Positions 1-6,551 of a DNA stretch of 7,064 nucleotides are shown here, in pieces. How positions within the stretch are numbered: the stretch's first letter is position 1; each line of letters begins with the position of its first letter. The DNA is from Acidobacteriaceae bacterium (GTDB lineage Bacteria; Acidobacteriota; Terriglobia; Terriglobales; Acidobacteriaceae), in the NCBI GenBank assembly GCA_030040175.1, contig JASHUF010000130.1:1-7064 (forward strand). The letters are read 5' to 3'. Both the position numbers and the translations under genes were made by a program. Under the pieces are notes generated by a model. It was not told the DNA's origin and made no database searches. It saw only the letters and a program-made list of their open reading frames with translations.

Positions 1-1
1 C

Positions 2-898
2 TCGGTCATGATGATGCTCGCTGAGCCCAGGTTTACCCTGCGCAGGTGGAAGAGCCTGCCACCCTACATCTTTCTCGGCCTCTTTCTTCTCTCTGCTGTG
101 TTCACCGGAGGCCGCGGACCGCTTTTCGCCGTGGTGACGACATTTTTTGTGGGTCTATCCATTGCGCAGCGCAAAGCGGTCAGCTTCTGGCAGGCCGGTC
201 GAGTGCTCGTAATCGCCGGCATCGGCGTTTTTCTTATGCTCGAATACAGGAGTGTTCTTCACCTTGGCCAGCAGACGCCGCAGAATACTCCCAGCGTGGA
301 CGTGGCGTTCAATAACATTGCCGGAACCAGCGAATACGACCGGGAACATGACACCGCCTCGCAGGAGTTCCTCTTTCACGCAGCCGTTTTGGATACCGTG
401 GATCAAACCGGAAAGTTGGAGTACGGCGTCAGTTGGCTTGTCTTCTTCGTCATCAATCCCATTCCCCGGGTTTTGTGGCCGGAGAAGGCCAATCCTCAAT
501 GGACGGGAATCAACTGGGAGGACATGAAGGAGAACACCTCCCTCGGCATCGCTCCCGGTTCGGCTCCGGGACTGGTTGCGGACCTGTATTCGCGCTTCCA
601 CCTTCTCTCCGCCGTGTTTCTTTACTTTCTCGGGGTCGGCCTTCGCCGGCTCTTCATCGTGGCCCGCGGTCTCAGTTCGCCGGTGGCCGCTGTCGGCTAT
701 GTCATGTTCTACGCCGTCAGCCTGAACATGTGCGCGCAGGGATTCGGCGCCATCTTTGTTCCGCTGGGATACTCTATGTTTCCCGTTTTTCTCTTCGCGT
801 GGATCACGCGCAGAAGCCGGCGGAGGACCAGACAACGGCAAAATGAGCTCATGCTGCGGCATTTCGCCGCGCTGCGCGGAGAGCAATGGTCGTCGTAG
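2..898 (+). CDS. Wzy-type oligosaccharide repeat unit polymerase, 5'-partial (C-terminal part)
   Basis: Integral inner-membrane protein that probably links lipid-borne oligosaccharide repeat units into a polysaccharide on the periplasmic side. The frame is open to the left edge, so the true start lies upstream; the ATG at base 8 (used for residue numbers) is probably internal, because 296 aa is short for a family usually of 400 aa or more. Hydrophobic segments lie near residues 20-34, 38-53, 65-79, 141-152, 198-218, 224-240 and 247-266, with a polar loop at about 81-140. Family-like motifs are GGRGP (34-38), NPIPRVLWPEK (150-160) and the stretch around APGLVADLYSRF (186-197). A basic tail (268-278) ends the membrane domain. 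The last 13 bp overlap the next gene. Wzy proteins diverge strongly, so the family call rests on the topology, the NPIPR..WP motif and the neighbours; an O-antigen ligase-like protein is the main alternative. Confidence 0.82.
   Translation, partial: SVMMMLAEPRFTLRRWKSLPPYIFLGLFLLSAVFTGGRGPLFAVVTTFFVGLSIAQRKAVSFWQAGRVLVIAGIGVFLMLEYRSVLHLGQQTPQNTPSVDVAFNNIAGTSEYDREHDTASQEFLFHAAVLDTVDQTGKLEYGVSWLVFFVINPIPRVLWPEKANPQWTGINWEDMKENTSLGIAPGSAPGLVADLYSRFHLLSAVFLYFLGVGLRRLFIVARGLSSPVAAVGYVMFYAVSLNMCAQGFGAIFVPLGYSMFPVFLFAWITRRSRRRTRQRQNELMLRHFAALRGEQWSS
878..881 (+). promoter_or_regulatory. Ribosome binding site for the first glycosyltransferase
   Basis: GGAG followed by four bases and then ATG at 886. 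It lies inside the end of the polymerase gene. Together with the 13-bp gene overlap it supports this start and suggests translational coupling. The spacing is slightly short. Confidence 0.5.
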
Positions 899-2139
899 CC
901 CAGCTTGGGGCGCGCATGCATTATGCGGTTCCCGCCATCCTCGCCCGTTCGGGAAGGCTCGAGCGGCTGTTCACGGACATCTGCGCTCCGCCTCTGCCTG
1001 AGCCGCTGCGCGCATGGGCATCCCGTTCCGGCCCTGCACCCTTGCGGAGATGGCTCGGACGGGTTCCCTCGGGCATCCCTGAAGACAAGATCACATCCTT
1101 CGCCGCTATGGGATTGGAATATTACTGGCGCCAAAGACGCGCAGACACGCCCGGAGCACTGACTGAGGGATACCTCTGGGCAGGGAAGGAGTTCTGCCGC
1201 AGAGTCATCAGGAAGGGTCTGGGCCCGGCGAGCAGCGTCTACACGTACAATTCCGCGGGTCTGGAGTTGCTTCAGCACGCGCAAAGGCGCGGTATGTTTG
1301 CAATCAGTGAGCAGACCAGCGCACCGGCCGCAATTTATGACGATCTTCTCGAGCGGGAACAGGCGGACTACCCGGAATGGGTCGTTTCGCTCGTGAAGGA
1401 TCCGTTCCGCCACGCCTATGAGGAACGCGAGCGGATGGAGTGGGCGGCTGCAGACTTGATCCTCTGCGGGTCGGAGTTTGTGCGCCAGGGCATACGCGCG
1501 AAGGGCGGACCCGTAGAGCGATGCGTCGTGGTGCCCTACGGCGTTCATCCGCATCCTCAGCTGAGACCCAGGGATCTCCGCCACAAGCCGCTCCGTGTCC
1601 TTACCGTCGGAGCGGTGCGCATGATGAAAGGACCGCAGTATCTTCTGAACGCGGCGCGGATGCTCAAAGGAAAGGCGGAGTTTCGCGTGGCCGGTCAGCT
1701 GGACGTGTCCGCTTATGCCCGGAAAATTCTGAGTGAACATGTCAACCTTCTCGGCGTTGTGCCCAGAGCAGAGGTGCATCGGCAGTTCGAGTGGGCCGAC
1801 GTATTCCTTCTATCCACTCTATGCGAGGGCTCGGCGACCGTCTGCTACGAGGCGCTCTCCTGCGGCCTGCCGGTGATCACCACTCCGAATGCGGGCAGTG
1901 TCGTGCGCGACGGCGTCGAAGGCTTCATTGTTCCCATTCGCGATGCGGCAGCCATTGGGGATCGCATCGAACGCCTTGCGAACGACGGCCATCTTTGGGC
2001 TGAGATGTCGGCGAACGCGCTGGCTCGCGCCTCCGAATTCACCTTGGAAAAGTACGGAGAGCGGCTTCTGCGCGCGCTCAGAAAAACAGAGCGGGATTGG
2101 CTCGAAGTTGGCTCGCAAACCCACGAGGTCTTGCAATGA
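886..2139 (+). CDS. GT4-family glycosyltransferase (first)
   Basis: Cytoplasmic GT-B fold, retaining glycosyltransferase (417 aa) that probably adds one sugar to the lipid-linked repeat unit; donor and acceptor cannot be read from sequence. The C-terminal nucleotide-sugar domain is clear: VGAVRMMKG (241-249) opens the second Rossmann half, and the E-x7-E motif is E314 to E322 within CEGSATVCYE, followed by SCGLPVITTPNAGSVVRDG (325-343) and GFIVP (346-350). The linker VPYGVHP (216-222) is typical. The N-terminal half is less typical: it begins AQLGARMHYAVP, with H12 a likely acceptor-side residue, and carries an EQTSAP segment (142-147) seen, as I recall, in one GT4 subgroup. The ATG overlaps the polymerase stop by 13 bp and has a GGAG upstream; the 3' end overlaps the next gene by 4 bp. 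Family assignment is secure, specificity unknown. Confidence 0.93.
   Translation: MVVVAQLGARMHYAVPAILARSGRLERLFTDICAPPLPEPLRAWASRSGPAPLRRWLGRVPSGIPEDKITSFAAMGLEYYWRQRRADTPGALTEGYLWAGKEFCRRVIRKGLGPASSVYTYNSAGLELLQHAQRRGMFAISEQTSAPAAIYDDLLEREQADYPEWVVSLVKDPFRHAYEERERMEWAAADLILCGSEFVRQGIRAKGGPVERCVVVPYGVHPHPQLRPRDLRHKPLRVLTVGAVRMMKGPQYLLNAARMLKGKAEFRVAGQLDVSAYARKILSEHVNLLGVVPRAEVHRQFEWADVFLLSTLCEGSATVCYEALSCGLPVITTPNAGSVVRDGVEGFIVPIRDAAAIGDRIERLANDGHLWAEMSANALARASEFTLEKYGERLLRALRKTERDWLEVGSQTHEVLQ
2125..2128 (+). promoter_or_regulatory. Ribosome binding site deciding the start of the second glycosyltransferase
   Basis: GAGG seven bases before the ATG at 2136. This ATG shares bases with the TGA stop of the preceding gene (ATGA junction). 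It favours 2136 over the in-frame ATG at 2097, which would lie 43 bp inside the upstream gene. Confidence 0.55.
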
Positions 2140-3293
2140 GCGCGCCCTTGAATGAGCGGGTGGCAGTCATTTGGACCAGTTTCGGTCCCTACCACCTGGC
2201 GCGGATCCAGGCGATGAAGGCCTGTTTCGATGTGCGGGCGATAGAGCTGGCAAGCGATGAGCGGCTTTACCGCTGGTGGCGCGGTGCGCCGGACGCTTCG
2301 TCGTACACGCTGACTCAGGGCGCCTGGGAGGACCAGGGAAAGATCGTTGTTACCGGAAAACTGTGGCGGCTGCTGGACAATCTTCAGCCCACAGTCATTT
2401 TGGTGCCGGGTTATGCCAGCCTGCCCGCTTTGTGTGCCGCGGCATGGGGGCGCATTCACGGCGCCAAGACCATTCTGATGAGCGAATCAAACTACGAGGA
2501 TCATCCCCGTGGAGTTCTGTCGGAATTGTTGAAACGGACTTTGGTGACGCTGCTGTTCAACGGTGGTGTGGCAGGCGGCAGGCGAGCCGCATCTTACCTG
2601 CGACGCCTGGGAGTCCCTCAGGAAAAAATCGCCAGTGCATACGACGTAGTCGACAATCGCTACTTTGCTTCGCAAGCGGCGCGCCACCGCGACGATGCCG
2701 GTGAATCCGGGAGATTACCCTACTTTCTGTTTGTCGGCCGCCTTGCCCCGGAAAAGAATATCTCGATCTTGCTTCAGGCGCACGTACAGTATCTTGCGTC
2801 GGGAGGGATTTGGCCGCTTGTGATTGTAGGCGATGGGCCTCTGCGAGAGCAGTTGCACGAGCAGGCAAGGACGCAGATCCAGAGCGGAAAAGTCATCTTT
2901 GCGGGGCACAAGAATATCCACGAGCTTCCCGGGTTCTACGCGTTTGCCGGATGCTTTGTGCTGCCCAGCATCAGGGAGCCTTGGGGGCTGGTTGTAAACG
3001 AGGCAATGGCTTCGGGTCTGCCCATCATCGCGTCCTCGCGCTGTGGCTGTTGTGACGATCTTGTCGAGAATGGAGTGAACGGATTCGTCATCGATCCTCG
3101 TAATCCCTCTGCCCTGGCCGCTGTGCTTGAACGCGTCTCGGGAATGCCGAAAGAAGAAAGGATGCGAATGGCGGCAAGATCTTTGGCGATCATCCACGGC
3201 TACTCCCCGGAACGATGGGCCAGTGAGATTCAAAGGCTAACTGGGATACTCTGCGGGAAAGACGTACGCCGAGGCATGTACAGGACGGTGTAA
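2136..3293 (+). CDS. GT4-family glycosyltransferase (second)
   Basis: Cytoplasmic GT-B glycosyltransferase of 385 aa, predicted to extend the lipid-linked oligosaccharide. The N-terminal domain starts VAVIWTSFGPYHLARI (9-24). The second domain opens with FVGRLAPEKN (199-208), followed by LVIVGDGPLREQL (228-240). The E-x7-E motif is E281 to E289 within REPWGLVVNEA, followed by MASGLPIIAS, CGCCDDLV (303-310) and NGVNGFVID (312-320). This is the most canonical of the GT4 set, so activity is likely. The start at 2136 is chosen because it forms a 4-bp ATGA overlap with the upstream stop, has a GAGG at good spacing, and removes a 13-residue extension (from an ATG at 2097) that does not look like the family N-terminus. 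The gene is probably translationally coupled to its upstream neighbour. A 97-bp gap follows. Donor and linkage cannot be deduced. Confidence 0.93.
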   Translation: MSAPLNERVAVIWTSFGPYHLARIQAMKACFDVRAIELASDERLYRWWRGAPDASSYTLTQGAWEDQGKIVVTGKLWRLLDNLQPTVILVPGYASLPALCAAAWGRIHGAKTILMSESNYEDHPRGVLSELLKRTLVTLLFNGGVAGGRRAASYLRRLGVPQEKIASAYDVVDNRYFASQAARHRDDAGESGRLPYFLFVGRLAPEKNISILLQAHVQYLASGGIWPLVIVGDGPLREQLHEQARTQIQSGKVIFAGHKNIHELPGFYAFAGCFVLPSIREPWGLVVNEAMASGLPIIASSRCGCCDDLVENGVNGFVIDPRNPSALAAVLERVSGMPKEERMRMAARSLAIIHGYSPERWASEIQRLTGILCGKDVRRGMYRTV

Positions 3294-3390
3294 TGCCTTC
3301 ACCCCGCGAATCGCGCCAAGTTCATGCTTCATAGTTTCGCAGGGCTGGTCGTAGCGCCGCCTTGCTGCAGCCGCTGGAAGTGAATCAGAG
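3294..3390 (+). other. Short intergenic gap without a clear terminator or promoter
   Basis: This 97-bp gap separates the second and third glycosyltransferase genes. The only structure seen is the tiny palindrome CGCGAATCGCG (3305-3315), with no T-run after it, so it is not a convincing terminator. No good -35/-10 pair was found by eye. GGAAG at 3376-3380, ten bases before the ATG at 3391, is the likely ribosome binding site. Transcription probably reads through. Confidence 0.4.
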
Positions 3391-4551
3391 ATGCCGGAAC
3401 CAGCAGCCAGGCTGACTTATTTGACAGGTCCAATCTCGCGCGCTGCCGGGGGGCTCTTCGATGCGGTGCGCAATCTGGCCCTGGGATTCAAGAACCAGCG
3501 CTGCTATTCGCTTTCTGTCATCGGGCTCGAAGATCCGTACTTTGATCTCGATCGGATCCATTGGCATGCCCTGCAGACCACAGCCCTCAAAGTGCAGGGC
3601 CCGCGCGGATTTGGCTATGCGCCCGATTTCTCCCGGGCCTTGGATTCGACCAATCCTGATCTTCTCCACGTGCACGGGCTATGGATGTACCCCTCGCTGG
3701 CCGCGGTCCGGTGGTCGCGCCGGGGTAGACCCTACGTCGTGAGCCCGCATGGCATGCTGGATCCGTGGGCGCTCGAAAATTCCCGATGGAAGAAACGCGT
3801 CGCCGCGGCGATCTATGAGAACCGGCACCTGCATGGCGCCGCATGCTTGCACGCATTGAATGCGGCGGAGGCCCGCGCCATGCGCGCTTACGGATTGCGC
3901 CGCCCGATTTGCCTGATTCCGAACGGCGTGGAATTGCCGGAAATTGCGGAAAGAAGCACTCCCCGTGAGACCCGCACGCTCTTGTATCTCGGAAGGCTCC
4001 ATCCCAAGAAAGGACTGGCTGCGTTAATCGAGGCCTGGGCCAGCGTGCAAAGGGAGGCGAAGGAAACCGGCTGGCGCCTGAGCATTGCCGGCTGGGACCA
4101 GAAAGGTCATCGATCCGCCCTTGAAGCGCTGGCCGGTAGGCTCGGCGCCTGCGCAACCATCGGCTTTCCCGGCGCGCAATTCGGCGAGGCCAAGGCGCAG
4201 TCGTTCCGCGAGGCATCCGCCTTCATTCTGCCCAGCCTGAGCGAAGGGCTCCCGATGTCCGTTTTGGAAGCGTGGTCGTGGCGCCTGCCGGTGCTCATGA
4301 CTCCGCATTGCAACCTGCCGCAGGGCGAGCGGTCCGGGGCCGCCGTGATGATGGAGCACGGCGCGGAGAGCATCGCGGCCGCATTGAACCGGCTGTTTTC
4401 CATGAGTCATCACCAGCGCGAGGCCATGGGAGTCAGGGGCCGTCGCCTCGTCGAGGAAGAGTTTCAGTGGCCGCGGACCGTTCAACACATGACGGAAGTT
4501 TACGACTGGATTCTCGGCTTCGGCTCTCAGCCGGCTTGCGTGCTGAACTGA
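3391..4551 (+). CDS. GT4-family glycosyltransferase (third)
   Basis: Cytoplasmic GT-B glycosyltransferase of 386 aa for polysaccharide repeat-unit assembly. The N-terminal domain has a glycine-rich loop, SRAAGGLFDAVRNLA (16-30), then LLHVHGLWMYPS (91-102) and SPHGMLDPWAL (118-128), a His-rich pattern typical of a GT4 subgroup found in exopolysaccharide loci. CLIPNGVELP (174-183) is the linker, and YLGRLHPKKG (199-208) opens the donor domain. The E-x7-E motif is E285 to E293 within SEGLPMSVLEA; the usual G after it is replaced, giving WSWRLPVLMT. The start is the first ATG after an in-frame TAG at 3352-3354, has GGAAG ten bases upstream, and puts the conserved LTYLTGP strand near the N-terminus. 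Its 3' end is probably overlapped by the acetyltransferase gene. Sugar specificity is unknown. Confidence 0.93.
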   Translation: MPEPAARLTYLTGPISRAAGGLFDAVRNLALGFKNQRCYSLSVIGLEDPYFDLDRIHWHALQTTALKVQGPRGFGYAPDFSRALDSTNPDLLHVHGLWMYPSLAAVRWSRRGRPYVVSPHGMLDPWALENSRWKKRVAAAIYENRHLHGAACLHALNAAEARAMRAYGLRRPICLIPNGVELPEIAERSTPRETRTLLYLGRLHPKKGLAALIEAWASVQREAKETGWRLSIAGWDQKGHRSALEALAGRLGACATIGFPGAQFGEAKAQSFREASAFILPSLSEGLPMSVLEAWSWRLPVLMTPHCNLPQGERSGAAVMMEHGAESIAAALNRLFSMSHHQREAMGVRGRRLVEEEFQWPRTVQHMTEVYDWILGFGSQPACVLN

Positions 4552-5186
4552 GTCTCGCCGAATCGTCCCCGGATTCCCGCTTGGATCTGTCGTCGTTCGA
4601 TAACTCCTGGTATTCGCCCGGACGAAACCTACTCATCCGGACACTGTGGTATTTTGCCGGCGCGCCTCTCGTACGCTGTGCATTCCTGCCTTGGTCCTCG
4701 ATCCGCCGTTTCCTTCTGCGCTGCTTCGGCGCGAAGGTGGGCCGTGGAGTTGTCCTTCAACACAGCGTGCGCGTGAAGTACCCGTGGCATCTCTCCATTG
4801 GCGATTTCAGCTGGATCGGCGAGAATGTCTGGATCGACAACCTTGTCGAGGTCAGGATTGGCGCGCATGTTTGCGTTTCTCAAGGAGCTTATCTGTGCAC
4901 CGGCAATCACGACTGGTCCGACCCCTCATTTGGCCTGCAGGTGCGGCCCATTGCGCTCGAAGATGGCTCGTGGGTAGGCGCGCATGCGTTGATCTGCCCG
5001 GGAGTCACAATCGCGCGCTGTGGAGTGGCCGCGGCGGGAAGCGTGATTACGAAATCTGTTCCGGCATTTGAAATCCATTCTGGAAATCCGGCGCGATTGG
5101 TAAAGAAGCGGGTCATTCGTCAGGCAAGCCCTCCCCTGACCGCCCAACGGCTCCAGGAGTCCGCGGAAGCGCTTCCCGGAACCTGA
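4536..5186 (+). CDS. wcaF: WcaF-like hexapeptide-repeat O-acetyltransferase (non-ATG start)
   Basis: Predicted to transfer acetyl from acetyl-CoA to a hydroxyl of a sugar in the repeat unit, probably as a cytoplasmic left-handed beta-helix trimer. Numbering from TTG 4536 (216 aa): family N-terminus LDLSSFDNSWYSPG (16-29), hydrophobic helix LLIRTLWYFAGAPL (32-45), FLLRCFGAKVG (59-69), YPWHLSIGDFSWIGENVWIDN (82-102, imperfect hexapeptide rungs), YLCTGNHDW (119-127) with likely catalytic H125, then rungs GSWVGAHALICPGVTI (144-159) and SGNPARLVKKR (182-192). E. coli WcaF is about 182 aa; this one has about 20 extra polar residues at the C-terminus. No ATG occurs in frame near the conserved start. 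TTG 4536 gives a typical leader; CTG 4548, TTG 4581, or GTG 4467 (behind a purine-rich GAGGAAGAG) are alternatives. The function call is firm, the exact start is not. Confidence 0.85.
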   Translation: MRAELSLAESSPDSRLDLSSFDNSWYSPGRNLLIRTLWYFAGAPLVRCAFLPWSSIRRFLLRCFGAKVGRGVVLQHSVRVKYPWHLSIGDFSWIGENVWIDNLVEVRIGAHVCVSQGAYLCTGNHDWSDPSFGLQVRPIALEDGSWVGAHALICPGVTIARCGVAAAGSVITKSVPAFEIHSGNPARLVKKRVIRQASPPLTAQRLQESAEALPGT

Positions 5187-5337
5187 CCGGGCGCGATGGA
5201 TTTGCCTGCCGCTGGGCCCTCGCTTCTTCTTTAGCGCATCGCGGGGAAATGGATTTCCTGCATCGTGTGCCGCGAATTCTCTGAAGTTTCACGGGAAACT
5301 GAAGCGCCGCCAACTACGCAAGAGCACATACTGTCCC
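5187..5337 (+). other. 151-bp intergenic gap with short palindromes and a near-direct repeat
   Basis: This is the longest non-coding stretch in the window. It contains the palindrome GGAAAT-GG-ATTTCC (5245-5258), the inverted repeat AGTTTC-ACGG-GAAACT (5285-5300), and a near-direct repeat, ATGGATTTGCCTGC (5196-5209) against ATGGATTTCCTGC (5249-5261). Neither inverted repeat is followed by a T-run, so neither looks like an intrinsic terminator. No clear promoter was recognised. It could be a leader with a regulatory role or neutral spacer DNA. Confidence 0.4.
5285..5300 (+). repeat. Perfect 6-bp inverted repeat with a 4-base loop
   Basis: AGTTTC, loop ACGG, GAAACT, located 37 bp before the ATG at 5338. 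As RNA it would form a short, weak hairpin upstream of the WcaI-like gene; as DNA it is an operator-sized palindrome. Such a short repeat can arise by chance. Confidence 0.3.
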
Positions 5338-6549
5338 ATGCGCATCACACTCCTGAACCAGTTTTTCTGGCCCGATACTGTTGCCACTGCGCAGCATCTG
5401 TCGGATCTTGCCCAGGAGTTGGCGAAGGACAACGAGGTCACAGTCATCTGCAGCGGCGCAGGCAAGCCGGGACAGGAACTGAGTTGTGCGCTGGGACCGA
5501 ACATCACCATTGTCCGCACACGCGGGTTTAGCTTCAGCCATCGAGGGCCGGCCCGCATCGCCTCCTACCTCTCCTATATCGCGGGCACCGTGTGGCAGTG
5601 TATCCGGCTGCCCCGCGCGGACATATATTTCACCCTCACCACGCCCCCGGTCCTGGCCCCGCTTGGATCCATATTCGCCGCTCTTCGCGGTGCGCGGCAC
5701 GTGATCTGGGAGATGGATGTGTATCCGGACATCGCCTGTGACGTCGGATACATCAAGCGCGGCGGGCTCCTCGATCGATGCGTGGGCGCCGTTCTCGATT
5801 GGTCTCGGCGCCGCGCTGCGGCCATCATTGCCATCGGCGAAGACATGAAGGCGCGCCTCATGAAACGCGGAGTGCCGCAGGCCAAGATTCATGTTGCCGA
5901 GAACTGGTCCGACGGCAACGAGATCACGCCACAGCCGCTTTCTGATGGGCCCCTGGTGGTTCAATACTCCGGCAATCTCGGCCTCGCGCACGAGGTTGAT
6001 ACCGTTCTCCCGGTGATGGAACGCCTTCGCAACCGGGCGGATTTTCGCTTTGTCTTTGTGGGCGGCGGCCCCCGGCGCGCGCAGCTCGAAGTCGCCTGCC
6101 GCGAGAAAGAGATTCAGAACGCGGAATTCAGACCTTATTGCGCGCGCTCCAGCCTGGGGGAAAGCCTGAGCCAAGGCCATCTGGGCCTGGTAACGCAATT
6201 GCCCCAGACGACAGGGTCCCTGGTCCCGAGCAAGATCTACGGAATCATGGCGGCGGGCCGTCCATTTCTCTACATCGGGCCGTTTGAGGCAACCCCGGCT
6301 CAGCATATTCTCCGCTTCCAATGCGGATGGCACATCCGGCTGGGCGACGTCGACGGACTCGAAACCCTGCTGCGCCGATTGAATGAAGACCGCCGCCTGA
6401 TCGCCGAGGCGGGCCAGCGTGCACGCACGGCATTCGAGCAGAATTTCAGCCGGGCGCTCGGAGTTGAACGGATCCTGAGAATCATCGCAGCCAGTTGTCC
6501 TTCCAATGAATTGGTACCCAAGCTCGCACCGTCTGTCGTAGGGGACTGA
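5338..6549 (+). CDS. WcaI/WbuB-type glycosyltransferase (GT4-like)
   Basis: Cytoplasmic GT-B glycosyltransferase of 403 aa, resembling colanic-acid WcaI and the WbuB group. It starts MRITLLNQFFWPD (1-13) followed by AQHLSDLAQELA, the typical N-terminal strand and helix. FTLTTPPVLAPLG (98-110) and VIWEMDVYPDIA (122-133) are characteristic of the subgroup. The linker AENWSDGNEI (187-196) precedes VVQYSGNLGLAHEVDT (207-222), the donor-domain opening. The sugar-nucleotide region is GSLVPSKIYGIMAAGRP (293-309); here the canonical E-x7-E glutamates are not present (S294 and G302 in the aligned places), which I recall as usual for this subgroup rather than a sign of inactivation. The ribosome binding site is weak (AAGAG at 5320-5324, 13 bases from ATG). 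A 2-bp gap separates it from the next gene. In colanic acid synthesis WcaI acts in repeat-unit assembly; the sugar here is not known. Confidence 0.9.
   Translation: MRITLLNQFFWPDTVATAQHLSDLAQELAKDNEVTVICSGAGKPGQELSCALGPNITIVRTRGFSFSHRGPARIASYLSYIAGTVWQCIRLPRADIYFTLTTPPVLAPLGSIFAALRGARHVIWEMDVYPDIACDVGYIKRGGLLDRCVGAVLDWSRRRAAAIIAIGEDMKARLMKRGVPQAKIHVAENWSDGNEITPQPLSDGPLVVQYSGNLGLAHEVDTVLPVMERLRNRADFRFVFVGGGPRRAQLEVACREKEIQNAEFRPYCARSSLGESLSQGHLGLVTQLPQTTGSLVPSKIYGIMAAGRPFLYIGPFEATPAQHILRFQCGWHIRLGDVDGLETLLRRLNEDRRLIAEAGQRARTAFEQNFSRALGVERILRIIAASCPSNELVPKLAPSVVGD
6540..6544 (+). promoter_or_regulatory. Ribosome binding site for the WecA-like gene
   Basis: AGGGG seven bases before the ATG at 6552, inside the last codons of the preceding gene. 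It is one of the best Shine-Dalgarno matches in the window and supports translation directly after the TGA at 6547-6549. Confidence 0.55.
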
Positions 6550-6551
6550 TT

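Noticed and set aside
8..16. Tandem ATGATGATG as the true start of the polymerase
   Set aside because: The frame is open to the left edge, no ribosome binding site can be seen in the seven bases available, and the protein would lack several expected membrane segments.
709..1779. Long open frame on the minus strand (356 codons)
   Set aside because: It lies opposite a clear glycosyltransferase gene. The product is rich in Arg, His, Ser and Cys with no recognisable domain; this is the usual antisense shadow of GC-rich coding DNA.
2097..2135. Upstream ATG extension of the second glycosyltransferase
   Set aside because: The ATGA overlap at 2136 with GAGG seven bases upstream is a better start, and the extra 13 residues do not look like the family.
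3305..3315. Palindrome CGCGAATCGCG as a terminator
   Set aside because: The stem is too short, the loop too tight, and there is no T-run after it.
4272..4535. Upstream ATG extension of the acetyltransferase
   Set aside because: The added residues are Arg, Gly, Ser and Ala-rich out-of-frame reading of the glycosyltransferase gene and match nothing in the WcaF family N-terminus.
5314..6333. Long open frame on the minus strand (339 codons)
   Set aside because: It is fully antisense to the WcaI-like gene, which has strong family motifs. The minus-strand product shows no domain or membrane pattern.
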